Source: Thermoleophilia bacterium
GTDB taxonomy: Bacteria > Actinomycetota > Thermoleophilia > Gaiellales > Gaiellaceae
DNA: 64,000 nt
Reading direction: 5' to 3'
Assembly (NCBI GenBank): GCA_025936995.1
Contig: JAICSH010000002.1
Location: 32,131-96,130 of the forward strand
Positions within the stretch are counted from its first letter, which is position 1. Every line of letters starts with the position of its first letter. A program made the position numbers and the translations under genes. Below, in pieces: positions 35,571 to 45,349 of this stretch. Under the pieces are notes generated by a model that was not told the origin of the DNA, searched no databases, and saw only the letters and a program-made list of their open reading frames with translations.

Positions 35571-36593
35571 CTAGCGCGGGCCCCGGAAAACGGCGGCAGA
35601 GCAGCCGGCGACGAGAGCGCCTCGCCAGTCCTCGACACCGGCGAGCTCCGGATGTGCGAGGTCCACTGCGACCTCCGGCCACGCGTCGAGACCGAGCGAG
35701 CTCGCACCGCCGGCCGAGCCGAGCGCGAGCAGGGCGTCGACGGCGAAGACGTCCCTGCGGCCCGACTGGCGGCGGGCGATCCCGTCGAGCTCGCGCAGCT
35801 CCTCGAGCGGATCGATGCGGACGTTCGAGTCCGAGCCGATGCAGAGCTCGATGGCGCGATGGAGAATGCGCTCGACGGGCAGGAACCCGTCGCCGAGGTT
35901 CGCCTCCGTCGTCGGACACGCGCAGACCCGCGCACCCGCCGCGGCGAGCAGGTCGAGCTCGGATCCGTCGGCGTGGGTCGCGTGCACCACCGTCGTGCGA
36001 TCGCTCAGACAGCCGCATACGTCGAGCAGCTCGATAGGCCTGAGACCGTGCTCGGAGAGGCACTCCTCGATCTCGCGCGGCTGCTCGTCGGCATGGACGT
36101 GCAGCGGCAGCTCGTGCTCCGCCGCGTACCTGCCGAGCTCCTCGAGCCAGTCCCGCGGGCAGGCGCGGACGGAGTGGGGGGCGACGCCGACCCGGATCCC
36201 GGAGCCCTGCAGCTCCTCGAGCTCGCGCAGGTACGCCGCCACCGACTCCTGCCGGAAACGCTCGATCCCGCCCCGCGCGTAGGCGACGTGGAGGAGGACG
36301 AGCTCGATTCCCGCCTCGGCCGCGGCCTCCGCAGCTGCGCGCCCCTCCTCGAGCCCGAGGTAGTGGAACTCCCCGACCGCGGTGTAGCCGGCGGCCAGAA
36401 GCTCGCGGTAGACGTCGACGTACTCCCTCCGGACGCTCGCGGGCGTCTGCGCGGCCGCGAGCTCGAGCATCGTCTCGCGCCACGCCCAGAAGTCGGCGCC
36501 CTCCGTCCTCCCGCGCAGCGCCCGCTGGAACGCGTGGCAGTGCGCGTCGACGAACCCGGGGATCCGCGGCAGCTCGGGCACGCGCGAGAGCAT
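35571..36593 (-). CDS. Amidohydrolase, formimidoylglutamate deiminase (HutF)-like
   Basis: [36 protein letters not shown]...[10 protein letters not shown]...[18 protein letters not shown]...[20 protein letters not shown]. Confidence 0.88.
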   Translation of the reverse strand: MLSRVPELPRIPGFVDAHCHAFQRALRGRTEGADFWAWRETMLELAAAQTPASVRREYVDVYRELLAAGYTAVGEFHYLGLEEGRAAAEAAAEAGIELVLLHVAYARGGIERFRQESVAAYLRELEELQGSGIRVGVAPHSVRACPRDWLEELGRYAAEHELPLHVHADEQPREIEECLSEHGLRPIELLDVCGCLSDRTTVVHATHADGSELDLLAAAGARVCACPTTEANLGDGFLPVERILHRAIELCIGSDSNVRIDPLEELRELDGIARRQSGRRDVFAVDALLALGSAGGASSLGLDAWPEVAVDLAHPELAGVEDWRGALVAGCSAAVFRGPR

Positions 36594-36622
36594 ACGGAGA
36601 GGACCCCCGTATCCTTCGCCAC

Positions 36623-37174
36623 ATGGAAGCCCGCGCCGTTCCGATGCCGCTCGCGCAACTGCCGAACGCACTGACCGTCGCGCGGCTCGCCCTGATCCCC
36701 GTCTTCGTCGTGCTCATGGTGCGGGCCGGCCACCGGCCGAGCTGGCCCGCGGGTGTCGTGTTCGGCATCGCCGGCATCACGGACCAGGTGGACGGGTTCC
36801 TCGCCCGCCGCCTGCGCGTCGAGTCGCGCTTCGGGAAGCTCGCCGACCCGCTCGCCGACCGGCTGATGATCGACGCGGCGGTGATCCTCCTCTTCGCCTA
36901 CGACCGGCTCCCCTGGGCCGGCCTCGTCGTCATCCTCGGCCGGGACGTCGTGCTGCTCGTCGGCTCCGCGTTCCTCGCCCCGCGCGGGGTGGAGATCGAC
37001 GTCAACCTCCTCGGCAAGGCCGCGACCTGGGTGCTCTATGCGGCGGTCTTCTTCCGCATCGTCACCCACGAGCCGACCGACTGGCCGCTCGATCTCTTCT
37101 GGGCGGGCCTCGGACTCGCGCTCCTCGCCGGTGTGTTCTACATCGTGACCGCGCGGGGAGAACTGCGGCGATGA
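36623..37174 (+). CDS. pgsA: CDP-diacylglycerol--glycerol-3-phosphate phosphatidyltransferase-like
   Basis: [21 protein letters not shown]...[33 protein letters not shown]. Confidence 0.9.
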   Translation: MEARAVPMPLAQLPNALTVARLALIPVFVVLMVRAGHRPSWPAGVVFGIAGITDQVDGFLARRLRVESRFGKLADPLADRLMIDAAVILLFAYDRLPWAGLVVILGRDVVLLVGSAFLAPRGVEIDVNLLGKAATWVLYAAVFFRIVTHEPTDWPLDLFWAGLGLALLAGVFYIVTARGELRR

Positions 37175-39690
37175 AGGCCGTAGTCATGGCCGGGGGCGAG
37201 GGGACGCGGCTGCGGCCACTCACGTCGAACCAGCCGAAGCCGATGGTGCCGATCGTCGGCAAGCCGTGCATGGAGCACATCGTCGAGCTCCTCCGGAGCC
37301 ACGGCTTCGAGGACGTGATCGTCACGGTCGCCTTCCTCCCGCAGGCGATCCGCAGCTACTTCGGGAGCGGGGAGACGCTCGGGGTCGAGATCGGCTACTC
37401 GGTGGAGGAATCACCGCTCGGGACGGCCGGCTCGGTGAAGCGCGCGGCCGGCCGGCTCGACGACACCTTCCTCGTGATCTCGGGCGACGCGCTCTGCGAC
37501 GTCGACCTCACGAAGCTCGTCGAGGCGCACCGCGAGAAGCAGGCCTCGGTCACGATCGGGCTCAAGTCCGTCGAGAACCCGCTCGAGTTCGGGATCGTCG
37601 TCACCGACGAGGACGGACGCGTCGAGCGCTTCCTCGAGAAGCCGTCGTGGGGTCAGGTCTTCTCAGACACGATCAACACCGGCATCTACGTCCTCGAGCC
37701 CGAGGTGCTGAAACACATCCCGCAGGACCGGCCGTTCGACTTCTCGAAGGAGCTGTTCCCGCTGCTGCTCGAGATGGGCCGGCCGATCTACGGCCACGTC
37801 TTCGACGGCTACTGGCAGGACATCGGGAACCTGGAACAGTTCCGCCAGGCGAACTTCGACGCGCTCGACGAGCGCGTCCGGCTCGAGATCCCCGGGATCC
37901 GGATCCGCGGCAACGTCTGGCTGGGGGACGGGGTGGACCTCGACGACCTCGAAGCGATCCAGGGACCCGCGTACCTCGGGAACTACTGCCGCATCGCGCG
38001 TGGCGCGCACGTCGGGCCCTACACGGTGCTGTCGACGAGCGTGACCGTCCGCGAGCGTGGGCGCGTCGTCCGCTCGATCGTCGACGCCTCGACGTACATC
38101 GGGCGGAGCTCCGACGTCGAGGGGGCGATCGTCGGGCGCAGCTGCGACCTGCGCGCTCACGTCCGGCTGCACGAGGGCGTCGCGATCGGCGACGAGGTCA
38201 CGATCGGCGCCGAGAGCGTGATCCTGCCCGGCGTTCGGATCTATCCGTTCAAGGAGGTCGAGACCGGCTCCCAGTTGCACGAGAGCCTGATCTGGGAGTC
38301 GAGGGGCACGACACGCGTCTTCGGCAAGCAGGGGGTCGCGGGCATGGTGAACGTCGACCTCACGCCCGACGTCGCGGTGCGGCTCGCTGCCGCGCTCGGC
38401 ACCGCGCTCAAGCGTGGCGCGCGCGTAGTCGCGAGTCGCGAGAGCGCGGGCGCCTGCCGCATGATCAAGCGGGCGATGATCTCCGGCATCACGTCGACCG
38501 GAGTCCACGTCGCCGACCTCCGCATCAGCCCTGCCGCCGTGGCACGCCACCTCGTGAAGTCCGAGGCGCACGACGCAGGCTTCCATGTCGGGATCAGCCC
38601 GAACGATCCCGAGGTCATCCGGATCCAGTTCTTCGAGCCTCCGGGAGTCGAGATGAGTGCCGCGATGCAGAAGGAGGTCGAGAAGCACTTCACGCGCGGC
38701 GAGTTCCGCCGGGTCGCGGCCGGGGAGGTCGGCGGCATCTCCTATCCCGCGCGGGTGCGCGAGACCTACGCCGCGGACCTGCTCTCGACGATCGACGCCG
38801 ACGCCGTGCGCTCACGCCGCTTCCGGGTCGTGGTGGACTACGGGTTCTCCGGCGCCTCGTACGTGCTCCCGCTCGTGCTCGGGCCGCTCGGAGTCGAGGT
38901 TGTGGCAGCCCATGCATTCACCAGCGAAGGGCCCGACCAGGCGGATGCCGCACCGGGGCTCGCCGCGGCGATCGGCCAGACGAAGCGCCTCGTGCCGGTC
39001 GTCGGCGCGGATCTCGGCGCGGTCTTCGACCGCTCGGCGGAGCGCCTGCACCTCGTCGACGAGCAGGCGCACGAGGTGCCGGTCGAGCAGGCGCTGCTCC
39101 TCTTCCTCCGCCTGCTCGGCTCGAACGGCCGCCGCGGAAAGCTCGCCTTCCCCGTCACCGTGACGAGCCAGGTCGAGCGCCTCGTCGAAGACTCGCAGCT
39201 CGAGGTCGTGCGGACGCCGACCTCCCTGCCCGAGCTGACGCGGGCCGCGGCCGAGGGGGGCGTCATCTTCGCCGGCGCGGTGGGCGGCGGCTACGTCTTC
39301 CCGGAGTTCCTGCCCGGCTACGACGCGGTGGCGAGCCTCGCGAAGCTCCTCGAGCTGCTCGCGCCGGTCAACCGGCCGCTGTCGGAGCTCGTGGCCGAGC
39401 TGCCTGAGTCGACGCTCGTCCACCACCAGGTGCCGTGCCCGTGGGCGCTCAAGGGCCTCGTCATGCGCGTCCTCAACGAGCGCCTCGCGGGACGCGACCT
39501 CGATCTCACCGACGGGATCAAGCTCTTCGACGAGCGGGGCTGGGCGCAGGTGCTGCCGGATCCCGACGAGCCGCTCATCCACCTCTACGCCGAGGGCCGG
39601 ACGCGCGAGCAGTCGGACGAGCTCGCGCGGGAGCTCCGGTCGCTCGTGGACGAGATCGAGCAGGGCGAGGCCGCTGCGACGCGTACGTGA
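37171..39690 (+). CDS. Nucleotidyltransferase (mannose-1-phosphate guanylyltransferase-like) fused to a degenerate phosphomannomutase-like domain
   Basis: [37 protein letters not shown], left-handed beta-helix repeats, then a PMM-like region from ~38320. Confidence 0.9.
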   Translation: MKAVVMAGGEGTRLRPLTSNQPKPMVPIVGKPCMEHIVELLRSHGFEDVIVTVAFLPQAIRSYFGSGETLGVEIGYSVEESPLGTAGSVKRAAGRLDDTFLVISGDALCDVDLTKLVEAHREKQASVTIGLKSVENPLEFGIVVTDEDGRVERFLEKPSWGQVFSDTINTGIYVLEPEVLKHIPQDRPFDFSKELFPLLLEMGRPIYGHVFDGYWQDIGNLEQFRQANFDALDERVRLEIPGIRIRGNVWLGDGVDLDDLEAIQGPAYLGNYCRIARGAHVGPYTVLSTSVTVRERGRVVRSIVDASTYIGRSSDVEGAIVGRSCDLRAHVRLHEGVAIGDEVTIGAESVILPGVRIYPFKEVETGSQLHESLIWESRGTTRVFGKQGVAGMVNVDLTPDVAVRLAAALGTALKRGARVVASRESAGACRMIKRAMISGITSTGVHVADLRISPAAVARHLVKSEAHDAGFHVGISPNDPEVIRIQFFEPPGVEMSAAMQKEVEKHFTRGEFRRVAAGEVGGISYPARVRETYAADLLSTIDADAVRSRRFRVVVDYGFSGASYVLPLVLGPLGVEVVAAHAFTSEGPDQADAAPGLAAAIGQTKRLVPVVGADLGAVFDRSAERLHLVDEQAHEVPVEQALLLFLRLLGSNGRRGKLAFPVTVTSQVERLVEDSQLEVVRTPTSLPELTRAAAEGGVIFAGAVGGGYVFPEFLPGYDAVASLAKLLELLAPVNRPLSELVAELPESTLVHHQVPCPWALKGLVMRVLNERLAGRDLDLTDGIKLFDERGWAQVLPDPDEPLIHLYAEGRTREQSDELARELRSLVDEIEQGEAAATRT

Positions 39691-39748
39691 CTCTTTACGC
39701 CGGCCGAACGCAAAGGCTAAAGTTCAGCTTCACCCTCGGTGAGGGCCT

Positions 39749-40012
39749 ATGACGAGTAGAAAGGGCACGATGGAACCGTTGCCGGATCTCGCGACGCTGT
39801 CCGACGAGGATCTCAAGAAGCTCATCGACGACCTCACGCAGGAGGAGCAGGAGGTCTCGTACCGCCGCCGGCTCCTGCACGGCAAGATCGACATCCTTCG
39901 CGCCGAGCTCGTCGCCCGGCTGCAGGAGACCCAGGGCCGGAGCGTCCTCGAGTCCGTCGACGTGGACTCGCTGACCGACATCCTCACCGGCAAGGCTGCA
40001 CCGCCTGCTTGA
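39749..40012 (+). CDS. RsiG-like (c-di-GMP-responsive anti-sigma family) small protein
   Basis: LPDLATLSDEDLKKLIDDLTQEEQEVSYRRRLLHGKIDILRAELVARLQE; matches E(X)3S(X)2R(X)3[H for Q](X)3D. Confidence 0.75.
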   Translation: MTSRKGTMEPLPDLATLSDEDLKKLIDDLTQEEQEVSYRRRLLHGKIDILRAELVARLQETQGRSVLESVDVDSLTDILTGKAAPPA

Positions 40013-40476
40013 TGGCGCACGTCTACTGCCCCGAGTGCGGGTACAACAACCCGGAGTCCGCGCACTTCTGCGCGAGGTGCGGGGCTGCTCTCGTGCCGCC
40101 GGAAGAGGGTGAGTCGACCGAGGCCTTCGCGGTGCCCGAGGCGGCGGAGAGCCTCGATCCGCTCGAGGATCTCGGCGTCCACGGCGCGGCGCTCATCGTG
40201 CGCTCCGGCGGCGGGCGGGCCGGCGAGACGTTCCCCCTCGGCACGAGCCCGACGGCGATCGGCCGCTCACCCGAGTGCGCGATCTTCCTGGACGACGTCA
40301 CCGTGTCGCGCAAGCACGCCACCTTCACCCAGGAGGACGGCGACCACTGGACGGTCGAGGACCAGGGCAGCCTGAACGGGACGTTCGTCAACCGCGACCG
40401 CGTGGAGACCGCCGAGCTCACCGACGGCGACGAGATCCAGATCGGCAAGTACCGGCTCACGTTCCTCCAGCGCTGA
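40012..40476 (+). CDS. Zinc-ribbon + FHA domain protein (GarA/OdhI-like)
   Basis: CPECGYNNPESAHFCARCGAALV; IGRSPECAIFLDDVTVSRKHATFTQEDGDHWTVEDQGSLNGTFVNRDRV. Confidence 0.93.
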   Translation: MAHVYCPECGYNNPESAHFCARCGAALVPPEEGESTEAFAVPEAAESLDPLEDLGVHGAALIVRSGGGRAGETFPLGTSPTAIGRSPECAIFLDDVTVSRKHATFTQEDGDHWTVEDQGSLNGTFVNRDRVETAELTDGDEIQIGKYRLTFLQR

Positions 40477-41159
40477 TGGCCACAGCAGAAGCACCGCCGC
40501 GCCGGCGGCTCCTCACGATCGGGACCGTCTGCAGCCGGCTCAAGGACGAGTTCCCGGACGTCTCGATATCGAAGATCCGCTACCTGGAGGACCAGGGCCT
40601 CCTCAACCCGCGGCGGACGCAGGGCGGCTACCGGCTCTTCTCGGAGGACGACGTCGAGCGGCTCGAGACGATCCTCCGCCTGCAGCGCGACGAGTTCCTC
40701 CCGCTGCGCGTGATCAAGCAGGAGCTCGAGGCGGGCGCGGGCAAGCAGCGCCGGCGCCGTCGCAGCGCGGTCGACGTGGGGGAGGAGGAGCTCGACCTCG
40801 ACGAGCTCTGCGATCGGGCCGGGATCACGGCCGAACGCGCACGGGAGCTCGAGGAGTACGGATTGCTCGAGCCGCGCGTCGAGGACGGGCAGCGGATCTA
40901 CGCGGAGAGCGAGGCGGACATCGCCGCGGCGTGCGAGGCGCTCTCGCACTTCGGAATCGGCGCGCGCAACCTCCGCGCCTTCCGCACAGCCGCCGACCGC
41001 GAGAGCAGCCTGCTCGAAGCGGTCATCGCTCCGGCCCTCCGCTCGCGCAACGCCGAGCGCCGGCAGGCGGCCCTCGGCGACCTGCAGCGCCTCGCTCAGA
41101 GCGCGCAGGAGCTCGCCGACCTTCTCCTTCGGCGCAACGCTCGCCGGATGGTCGAGTAG
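40476..41159 (+). CDS. MerR family transcriptional regulator (FtsR-like by synteny with FHA)
   Basis: LTIGTVCSRLKDEFPDVSISKIRYLEDQGLLNPRRTQGGYRLFSEDDVERLETILRLQRDEFLPLRVIKQELE. Confidence 0.9.
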   Translation: MATAEAPPRRRLLTIGTVCSRLKDEFPDVSISKIRYLEDQGLLNPRRTQGGYRLFSEDDVERLETILRLQRDEFLPLRVIKQELEAGAGKQRRRRRSAVDVGEEELDLDELCDRAGITAERARELEEYGLLEPRVEDGQRIYAESEADIAAACEALSHFGIGARNLRAFRTAADRESSLLEAVIAPALRSRNAERRQAALGDLQRLAQSAQELADLLLRRNARRMVE

Positions 41160-41170
41160 CCTCCCGCCCC

Positions 41171-41692
41171 GTGGCCGGAATCGACCTCACCACTCGCGTC
41201 CGCGAGGTTCCGGACTTCCCGGAGCCCGGCGTCGGCTTCAAAGACATCTCGCCGCTGCTGCTCGACCCGGACGCGCTGACCCAGGCGGTCGGTGCGCTCG
41301 CCTCCTGGACGCGCGAGCGCGACGCCGAGCTCGTGCTCGGCGCGGAGGCGCGCGGCTTCTGGCTCGGCGCGGCGATCGCCGTCGAGGCCGGCTGCGGCTT
41401 CGTCGCGGCGCGCCGTCCCGGCAAGCTTCCCCCCGAGACCGTGTCCGCGACGTACGCGCTCGAGTACGGGAAGAACACGCTCGAGGTGGCGGCCGACGCG
41501 ATCCCCGGCGGTGCACGTGTCGTGATCCACGACGACGTCCTCGCTACAGGGGGGACGGTGGAGGCGATCGCCGGGCTCGTCGAGCATCTCGGCGGCACCG
41601 TCGTCGGCGTGAACTTCGTGATCGAGCTCTCGTTCCTCGGCGGGCGGGAACGCCTGTCCCAGTACGACCTCTGCTCGCTCATCACGTACTGA
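41171..41692 (+). CDS. apt: Adenine phosphoribosyltransferase
   Basis: VREVPDFPEPGVGFKDISPLLLDPDAL...LGAEARGFWLGAAIAVEAGCGFVAARRPGKLP...VVIHDDVLATGGTVEA. Confidence 0.95.
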   Translation: MAGIDLTTRVREVPDFPEPGVGFKDISPLLLDPDALTQAVGALASWTRERDAELVLGAEARGFWLGAAIAVEAGCGFVAARRPGKLPPETVSATYALEYGKNTLEVAADAIPGGARVVIHDDVLATGGTVEAIAGLVEHLGGTVVGVNFVIELSFLGGRERLSQYDLCSLITY

Positions 41693-41735
41693 GCATCAGG
41701 CGCTCGCCGTCCGGCGTTGTCTCTACAACGTCGCC

Positions 41736-42335
41736 ATGTACGACCCGCTGACGAGCCGCTACGCCTTCGCCTGCCCCGTGCGGGGCGAGACGCACGTCCT
41801 GCTCTCGGCGTTCCGGAGCATCGAGCAGCTCCCCGGCACCGCCCATCCGGCGGTCTACCGCATCCGGTTCGATTGCGGCTGCGGAGAGGTGCACGACGGG
41901 CTGCTCACGCACGAGGAGCTCGACTGGGTGCCGCTCGGCCTCGACGCGGGCGAGTTCCTCAACCTCATGACCGCGCGCGCCGAGCCGGTAGGAGCCGAGC
42001 TCGGCGAGCTCGCCGCGACGCACATCAAGAGGGGGGAGTGGCCGTGGAGCTTCTTCTGCTACCCGGAGGAGCAGCCCCGCCCGGTGTTCCCGTCCTCGTT
42101 CACGCTCCTCACAGCGACAGACGGCTCCGTCGGCCTCGCCGTGCGGTGCCCGAGCTGCCGGCGCCTCTCGCTCAACCTCGTCTCTCATCCGCACGTCGAC
42201 GTCCCGTTCCACAACGACCGGGAGATCGGCGTGGTCGAACACCTGTTCGCCGAGGACACGGTCGCGACGCTCGAGGAGTTCCGGGCGGAGCTGTGGTCGT
42301 CGTCGTTCGACGCGCGCAGGCTTGCCCTCGAGTGA
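41736..42335 (+). CDS. Conserved hypothetical protein with Cys pairs (possible metal site)
   Basis: FACPVRGETHVLL...RIRFDCGCGEVHDGLLTHEELDWVPLG...AVRCPSCRRLSLNL. Confidence 0.7.
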   Translation: MYDPLTSRYAFACPVRGETHVLLSAFRSIEQLPGTAHPAVYRIRFDCGCGEVHDGLLTHEELDWVPLGLDAGEFLNLMTARAEPVGAELGELAATHIKRGEWPWSFFCYPEEQPRPVFPSSFTLLTATDGSVGLAVRCPSCRRLSLNLVSHPHVDVPFHNDREIGVVEHLFAEDTVATLEEFRAELWSSSFDARRLALE

Positions 42336-42406
42336 TCCGGGGTAACGGAACCTGAGGCGACCCAGGCCCGTTCTAGTGCCATCGGGCTACGGAAGAGGTG
42401 AGATGA

Positions 42407-43012
42407 ATGCGCAGGTACGGCATGTACGACGCGTCCCGCGGTCTGACGCTCGCGTTCGCTGCGGCGTTGGCGGGTCTCGGGCTCTGGGGCGCGACAGAGG
42501 TGGGAACTCAGACGACCGGAGACTTCTGGATCGCGATGTTGATCCTCGCGGCAGCCGGGCTCCTGATGGCGCTGTCGAACCACGTCGGCACCTGGACGAA
42601 GGGGCTGCGGCTACGGCTGTCGCCGAGTACGTTCGTACTCGCGTTCCTGCCCGTGCTCGTCTGCGTCGGCTGGATCCTGATCGCGAGCCAGCCCGGCAGC
42701 GGCTGGCAGGAGGGGAGGATTCACTCCTGGAGCGACTCGATCGGGATCCTCGGCCTCGTGCACTCGGTTGGGCTCTGGCGCGGAGTGCTCGCGTTCGGCT
42801 TCGGCCTCGTGCTCGGCCTCTCGTTCGACGGCGTTCCCGCGCCGCCGGAGGAGGCCGCTCCGGGATACTCAGGCCCGGCGCGCGCCACGACTCCGCGGCC
42901 GGCGGACGAGCCGGTTGCCGCCGAGCGGCGCTGGAACAGGCGCCGTGAGCCGGCACCGCCGCCCGAGACGCCGGCGGACGAGCCGACCAGGACCCGGACT
43001 CCCGCTCGCTGA
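42407..43012 (+). CDS. Hypothetical membrane protein
   Basis: Several TM segments (LTLAFAAALAGLGLWG, WIAMLILAAAGLLMAL, VLAFLPVLVCVGWILI); Pro-rich tail; GAGGTGAG upstream. Confidence 0.7.
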   Translation: MRRYGMYDASRGLTLAFAAALAGLGLWGATEVGTQTTGDFWIAMLILAAAGLLMALSNHVGTWTKGLRLRLSPSTFVLAFLPVLVCVGWILIASQPGSGWQEGRIHSWSDSIGILGLVHSVGLWRGVLAFGFGLVLGLSFDGVPAPPEEAAPGYSGPARATTPRPADEPVAAERRWNRRREPAPPPETPADEPTRTRTPAR

Positions 43013-43028
43013 CGGACCCACGCGCACT

Positions 43029-43070
43029 GATCCGCGGCCGCCGCTCAAACGGGTGAAGCGGCCGCGGATC
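43029..43070. terminator. Long perfect inverted repeat, possible terminator-like structure
   Basis: GATCCGCGGCCGC (43029-43041) / GCGGCCGCGGATC (43058-43070), 16 nt loop; no T-tract. Confidence 0.5.
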
Positions 43071-43123
43071 CCTGCCGGGAGGGATCACGCTAAAGGGGTA
43101 GGTCCTCGATATAGAGGACTGGG

Positions 43124-43306
43124 ATGATCCTTTCGCCTCAGGTCACGAAACACCGGGGAGCACGCCTGCTGGCGGCGCACCTCGAGAGCCTCGACCCCGA
43201 GACGGTTCCCGCCCGGGAGCGGCTCGAGGTGCAGCTCGGCCCGGACCTCGCGCGCAAGCTCGTCTTCGCTCTCGCGGCGCCTCCGCGAGACCGCCGCGCA
43301 GCGTAG
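43124..43306 (+). CDS. Small hypothetical protein (60 aa)
   Basis: MILSPQVTKHRGARLLAAHLESLDPETVPARERLEVQLGPDLARKLVFALAAPPRDRRAA; TATAGA 8 nt upstream of the ATG. Confidence 0.55.
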   Translation: MILSPQVTKHRGARLLAAHLESLDPETVPARERLEVQLGPDLARKLVFALAAPPRDRRAA

Positions 43307-43315
43307 GCGCGCGAC

Positions 43316-43546
43316 CTAGGAGCGGCGGGTGGGCCGGCGACGCGCCGGAGCCTCTTCACCGCGAAGGCGCACGAGCAGCCAGATCCCCGCGAACGAGACG
43401 AGCGCGATGACGATCGCCGTCGCGCCGCTCGCGCCGACCGCGACGAGGCCGAAGTAGATGTAGGTGCCGAGGGCGACCGCCCAGATGAGTGCGATCACGC
43501 CCTGGTCGATGCTCGGCGGACGCGGAGGACGAGGAGGAAACGGCAT
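43316..43546 (-). CDS. Small hypothetical membrane protein
   Basis: IDQGVIALIWAVALGTYIYFGLVAVGASGATAIVIALVSFAGIWLLVRLRG. Confidence 0.65.
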   Translation of the reverse strand: MPFPPRPPRPPSIDQGVIALIWAVALGTYIYFGLVAVGASGATAIVIALVSFAGIWLLVRLRGEEAPARRRPTRRS

Positions 43547-43779
43547 CGCGGCGATCGTAGTCGAGGAAACGGCCGCCGCGGCGCAGGGAGCGGGCGGACC
43601 AAAAAAATTCGCCGAGCCGGTCGCGGTTTCGTCCACAACCCCGGTTGACTTTCCGTTTCGGCTCTTGCGAGCCGCCCCGTACAACCTCCCGGTGCTGCTT
43701 CGTCCTACTCCCGCGCCGCGCTCGGCGCATGAGGGAATCTATGGCCTCTTCGGACCTGCCGCAAGGGGGTCGCTAACGG

Positions 43780-43960
43780 AAAATCCCGCAATTTGCGAAC
43801 GTTGAATAATCAACATTTCCACAGCCCTCTGTGCATCCTGTGGATAAGTGGCCGAGGTTGCTTCGGCGGGGTGGGAGGGAACGAGGCGAGCTCGAATGGC
43901 TCTCGGCCTACTTGACATAACATTGCTTATCGTGCATCAGACTTGATTCGCGGTGGCCCG
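43780..43960 (+). promoter_or_regulatory. AT-rich regulatory region upstream of a sigma-70 gene with DnaA-box-like sites
   Basis: TGTGGATAA (43839-43847, exact complement of TTATCCACA); ATTTCCACA (43815-43823, 8/9); GTTGA-ATAA-TCAAC palindrome; TTGACATAACAT and TATCGT promoter-like motifs near 43912-43933. Confidence 0.55.
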
Positions 43961-44024
43961 ACGTGTTTGGGTAGGTTCGTCAGGCGGGAACGGACGTCCA
44001 GGAGCGCCGATTGAGGGGGAGCCA

Positions 44025-45098
44025 GTGACCACGGTCGAGTTCGAGTCGATCCTCGCCAACGAGGAGCTCATGACAATCCTCGAGGCGGCCGAGTCGAGCG
44101 GCCAGCTTCGCCAGGTGGAGCTGGTCGAGGTGCTCGAGCCGCTCGAGCTCGATCCGCTGGAGACCGAGGCCGTCTACCAGGAGCTCGACCGTCGCGGGAT
44201 CGAGCTGCTCGCCGAGCCGGAAGCCGAACCCGAGCCTGAGCCCGAGAAGGCGCCGCCGCCGGCGACGCAGCCGCTCGAGACGACGACCGACGCTCTCCAG
44301 CTCTTCCTGCGCGAGGCCGGCCGGCATCAGCTCCTCACGGCCGCCCAGGAGGTCGAGCTCGCCAAGCGCATAGAGCGCGGCGACGGAGGCGCGAAGCAGC
44401 GGATGATCCAGTCGAACCTCCGCCTCGTCGTCTCGATCGCTAAGAACTATCGCAACCAGGGTCTCCCGTTCCTCGATCTGATCCAGGAAGGCACGCTCGG
44501 CCTCATCCGCGCCGTCGAGAAGTTCGACTGGCGCCGCGGTTACAAGTTCTCGACGTACGCGACCTGGTGGATCCGCCAGGCGGTCGCGCGGGCGCTCGCC
44601 GACAAGGCGCGCACGATCCGGATGCCCGTCCACATCGTCGAGCGGATGCAGAAGATGAACCGCGCCGAGCGGACGCTCTGGATGGAGCTAGGCCGCGAGC
44701 CGACACTCGACGAGATCGCGACAGAGGCGTCGCTGCCCATCGAGCAGGCGCGAGAGGTGAAATCGGCGGCGCGCGCGTCGGCGAGTCTCGACCAGCCCGT
44801 CGGCGACCAGGAGGACGCGGTCTTCGGCGACTTCGTCGCCGGCGACGAGCCGCTGCCGGAGGAGCGGGTCGAAGGCGCCCTCCGCAGCCAGGCCCTCGCA
44901 GTCGCGCTGCAGGCGCTGTCCGACCGGGAGCGCCAGGTCCTCGTCCTCCGCTACGGGCTCGTCGACGAGGAGCCGAAGACGCTCGAGGAGATCGGCAGGC
45001 GCCTCGGCCTCACGCGAGAGCGCGTCCGCCAGATCGAGCTCGACTCCCTCCGCCGTCTCGCGAACCTCCGCGAGATGCAGATGGTCGCTGCTCCCTAG
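44025..45098 (+). CDS. RNA polymerase sigma-70 factor (RpoD/SigA-like)
   Basis: [32 protein letters not shown]...[57 protein letters not shown]...[14 protein letters not shown]. Confidence 0.95.
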   Translation: MTTVEFESILANEELMTILEAAESSGQLRQVELVEVLEPLELDPLETEAVYQELDRRGIELLAEPEAEPEPEPEKAPPPATQPLETTTDALQLFLREAGRHQLLTAAQEVELAKRIERGDGGAKQRMIQSNLRLVVSIAKNYRNQGLPFLDLIQEGTLGLIRAVEKFDWRRGYKFSTYATWWIRQAVARALADKARTIRMPVHIVERMQKMNRAERTLWMELGREPTLDEIATEASLPIEQAREVKSAARASASLDQPVGDQEDAVFGDFVAGDEPLPEERVEGALRSQALAVALQALSDRERQVLVLRYGLVDEEPKTLEEIGRRLGLTRERVRQIELDSLRRLANLREMQMVAAP

Positions 45099-45348
45099 CG
45101 CGCGAAGCTGCGCTTCGCGCGCTGTGAGGTGGAACTCCGCGGCCCCGAGATTGCGATCTCGGGGCCGCTTCGTGCTGTTCCTGCTTTGGATCCCTCGGCG
45201 GGTGGCCGTGTCGTGCGCTCGCGCGCGGCGAAGGCCGACGCGAGCGCAGTTCGGCCGCCGGCTAAGCCACGCTGCGCGCTGTCTTAGCCTCCGGCCCTGG
45301 TCTAAGCGGGGTTCCGACGGCTCGAACCCTGCTCAGCGCAGCCCGCGA
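45096..45348 (+). repeat. Structured intergenic element, copy 2 (paralogous to 10826-11107)
   Basis: Starts at the sigma gene TAG; hairpins 45097-45108/45112-45123, 45139-45151/45156-45168, GGCTAAG 45260-45266/CTTAGCC 45283-45289; conserved core GATTGCGATCTCGGG and GTGCGCTCGCGCGCGGCG. Confidence 0.85.
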
Positions 45349-45349
45349 G

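Noticed and set aside
39715-39748. FliA/WhiG-type promoter (CTAAAGTTC...) upstream of the RsiG-like gene
   Set aside because: The -35-like TAAAGTT is good but no convincing GCCGATAA -10 at the right distance.
43815-43847. Possible chromosomal origin (oriC)
   Set aside because: Only two DnaA-like boxes and no dnaA/dnaN/rnpA-rpmH neighbourhood; kept only as a regulatory observation.
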